Shown: in pieces, positions 6,120 to 6,923 of the stretch
How positions within the stretch are numbered: position 1 is the stretch's first letter
Layout of the letters: each line of letters opens with the position of its first letter
NCBI GenBank assembly: GCA_020853655.1
Contig: JADYYL010000010.1
Location: forward strand, 1 to 6,923
Reading direction: 5' to 3'
From: Deltaproteobacteria bacterium
GTDB taxonomy: Bacteria; Bdellovibrionota_C; UBA2361; SZUA-149; JADYYL01
DNA length: 6,923 nucleotides
The notes under the pieces: generated by a model
Databases searched by the model: none
What the model was told of the DNA's origin: nothing
What the model saw: the letters and a program-made list of their open reading frames with translations, nothing else
Program-made: the position numbers and the translations under genes

Positions 6120-6923
6120 CACCGAAAACGGAAGGTGGGTTCGCCTCCCTCGGTTCGCTCGTCATCGTCCCACTCCTCCTCGGGATCGCCATGATTGCAT
6201 TTGTGCCCGCGAGCACGTTGATCGAAGAGTATGAGGCTCGTCAACTCGCAGAACATGTTGCACTGACCGCAGCTCAGGCACTCCCGGATCTCTCCGAAGC
6301 TCAGCGCCGAGGCGTTGCGACACTGCACTCGTCCGGTCGACATCGACTGGACGGCGCGGTCTCAGCGAGTGAGCGCATCCCTGGCGCTATCGACGTGAGG
6401 GTCTCGTTTCAGTCGACGGCGGGTATCCTGCTGACAACGCTCTTCGGACACGCTCAGTCGAACATCGTCGCTGCTCACGCGGTCGTGGGTCTCCGTCCGC
6501 TGAACGTTATCATCATCGTTCCAGATGGCCCGACACTCGCGCCTCGCACCGGCTCTATTGAAGAACGAGGGGCCTGGATGATGCACGAGGACGAGGAGCG
6601 GTTCGCTCAATGCCCCAAGGATGCTCTTGGATTTGCCCCGTGGAAACAGTGCCAGAATCCGATTCTCTCGCAGGTGAAATTGGCGGCGCTGACTCTGCTT
6701 GACCATCTTCAGGAGAATGCTCTGAGCCACACTTCCGTTCAATTCTACCCAGGAGACCCGTCTCGCGACCTCGACCCTCAGGAGATCGCTCCGGGAGCAG
6801 CGTTCACGCGACTCGACGTCGACTGCGCACGGCTCGGAGCAACGCTCGCGGACAGTATCCCCTACGCATTACCGAGTTCCCCATTTCGCGCATCGAGCCC
6901 GCAGTGCGAAATCGTCCCCTTCC
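6116..6923 (+). CDS. tadG: TadG-like protein with degenerate vWA domain, 3'-partial
   Basis: The frame is open from the ATG at 6116 to the window edge, giving 269 residues with no stop. The N-terminus has a membrane segment (about 11-30) followed by LIEEYEARQLAEHVALTAAQAL (35-56), the pattern of the Flp pilus-assembly TadE/TadG-like N-terminal domain in which a helix rich in small residues follows the membrane anchor. From about 128 a von Willebrand factor A-like fold seems to begin: strand PLNVIIIVPDG (128-138), an insert with Cys166 and Cys179, helix KLAALTLLDHL (188-198) and strand SVQFYPGD (207-214). The metal-binding DxSxS motif expected after the first strand reads DGPTL. Most of the protein should be extracytoplasmic. 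It overlaps the tadE stop (ATGA) and has GGGAG in front. The TadG call rests on the N-terminal pattern, the vWA-like order and the operon position; the C-terminal half lies beyond the window. Confidence 0.77.
   Translation, partial: MTPKTEGGFASLGSLVIVPLLLGIAMIAFVPASTLIEEYEARQLAEHVALTAAQALPDLSEAQRRGVATLHSSGRHRLDGAVSASERIPGAIDVRVSFQSTAGILLTTLFGHAQSNIVAAHAVVGLRPLNVIIIVPDGPTLAPRTGSIEERGAWMMHEDEERFAQCPKDALGFAPWKQCQNPILSQVKLAALTLLDHLQENALSHTSVQFYPGDPSRDLDPQEIAPGAAFTRLDVDCARLGATLADSIPYALPSSPFRASSPQCEIVPF

Noticed and set aside
6362..6742. 126-codon antisense frame opposite tadG
   Set aside because: The + strand frame is open throughout with TadG-like features; the antisense translation has no recognisable domain.

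Overview
This window is the middle-to-late part of a Tad (tight adherence, Flp-type IV pilus) assembly operon. All eight recognisable genes lie on the + strand and leave almost no non-coding DNA. The DNA is GC-rich (about 60% in the lines I counted by eye), with C- or G-ending codons preferred. Only a bacterium with a widespread-colonisation-island type of secretion machine can be inferred. I cannot assign a phylum. A secretin gene, which would point to an outer membrane, is not in the window.

Layout: a CpaE/TadZ-type ATPase, cut off at the left edge (2-1318); a small Flp-like prepilin with a very long leader (1343-1651); a CpaB/RcpC SAF-domain protein (1651-2535); the CpaF/TadA secretion ATPase (2532-3926); the two inner-membrane platform proteins TadB (3923-4747) and TadC (4744-5649); the TadE pseudopilin (5646-6119); and a TadG-like protein with a degenerate von Willebrand factor A domain, cut off at the right edge (6116-6923). 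The last six junctions are stop/start overlaps: one TAGTG, four ATGA and one GTGA. This is therefore very probably a single transcript with translational coupling. The only gap is 24 bases, at 1319-1342, and no internal promoter or terminator is visible.

How the parts fit: CpaE/TadZ positions the machine. CpaF hydrolyses ATP beneath the TadB/TadC platform to drive assembly of the Flp-like subunit. CpaB acts in the periplasm or envelope. TadE and TadG are minor, pilus-associated or extracytoplasmic components. The prepilin peptidase (CpaA/TadV), secretin (CpaC/RcpA) and lipoprotein/TPR partners (CpaD, TadD) are absent here and may lie outside the window.

The system itself is known, and I see no new system. 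The points worth a second look are the 56-residue leader on the pilin-like gene, the altered nucleotide-binding residues and possible membrane-binding tail of CpaE, the lost metal-binding motif in TadG, and the direct cpaB-cpaF adjacency without a secretin gene.
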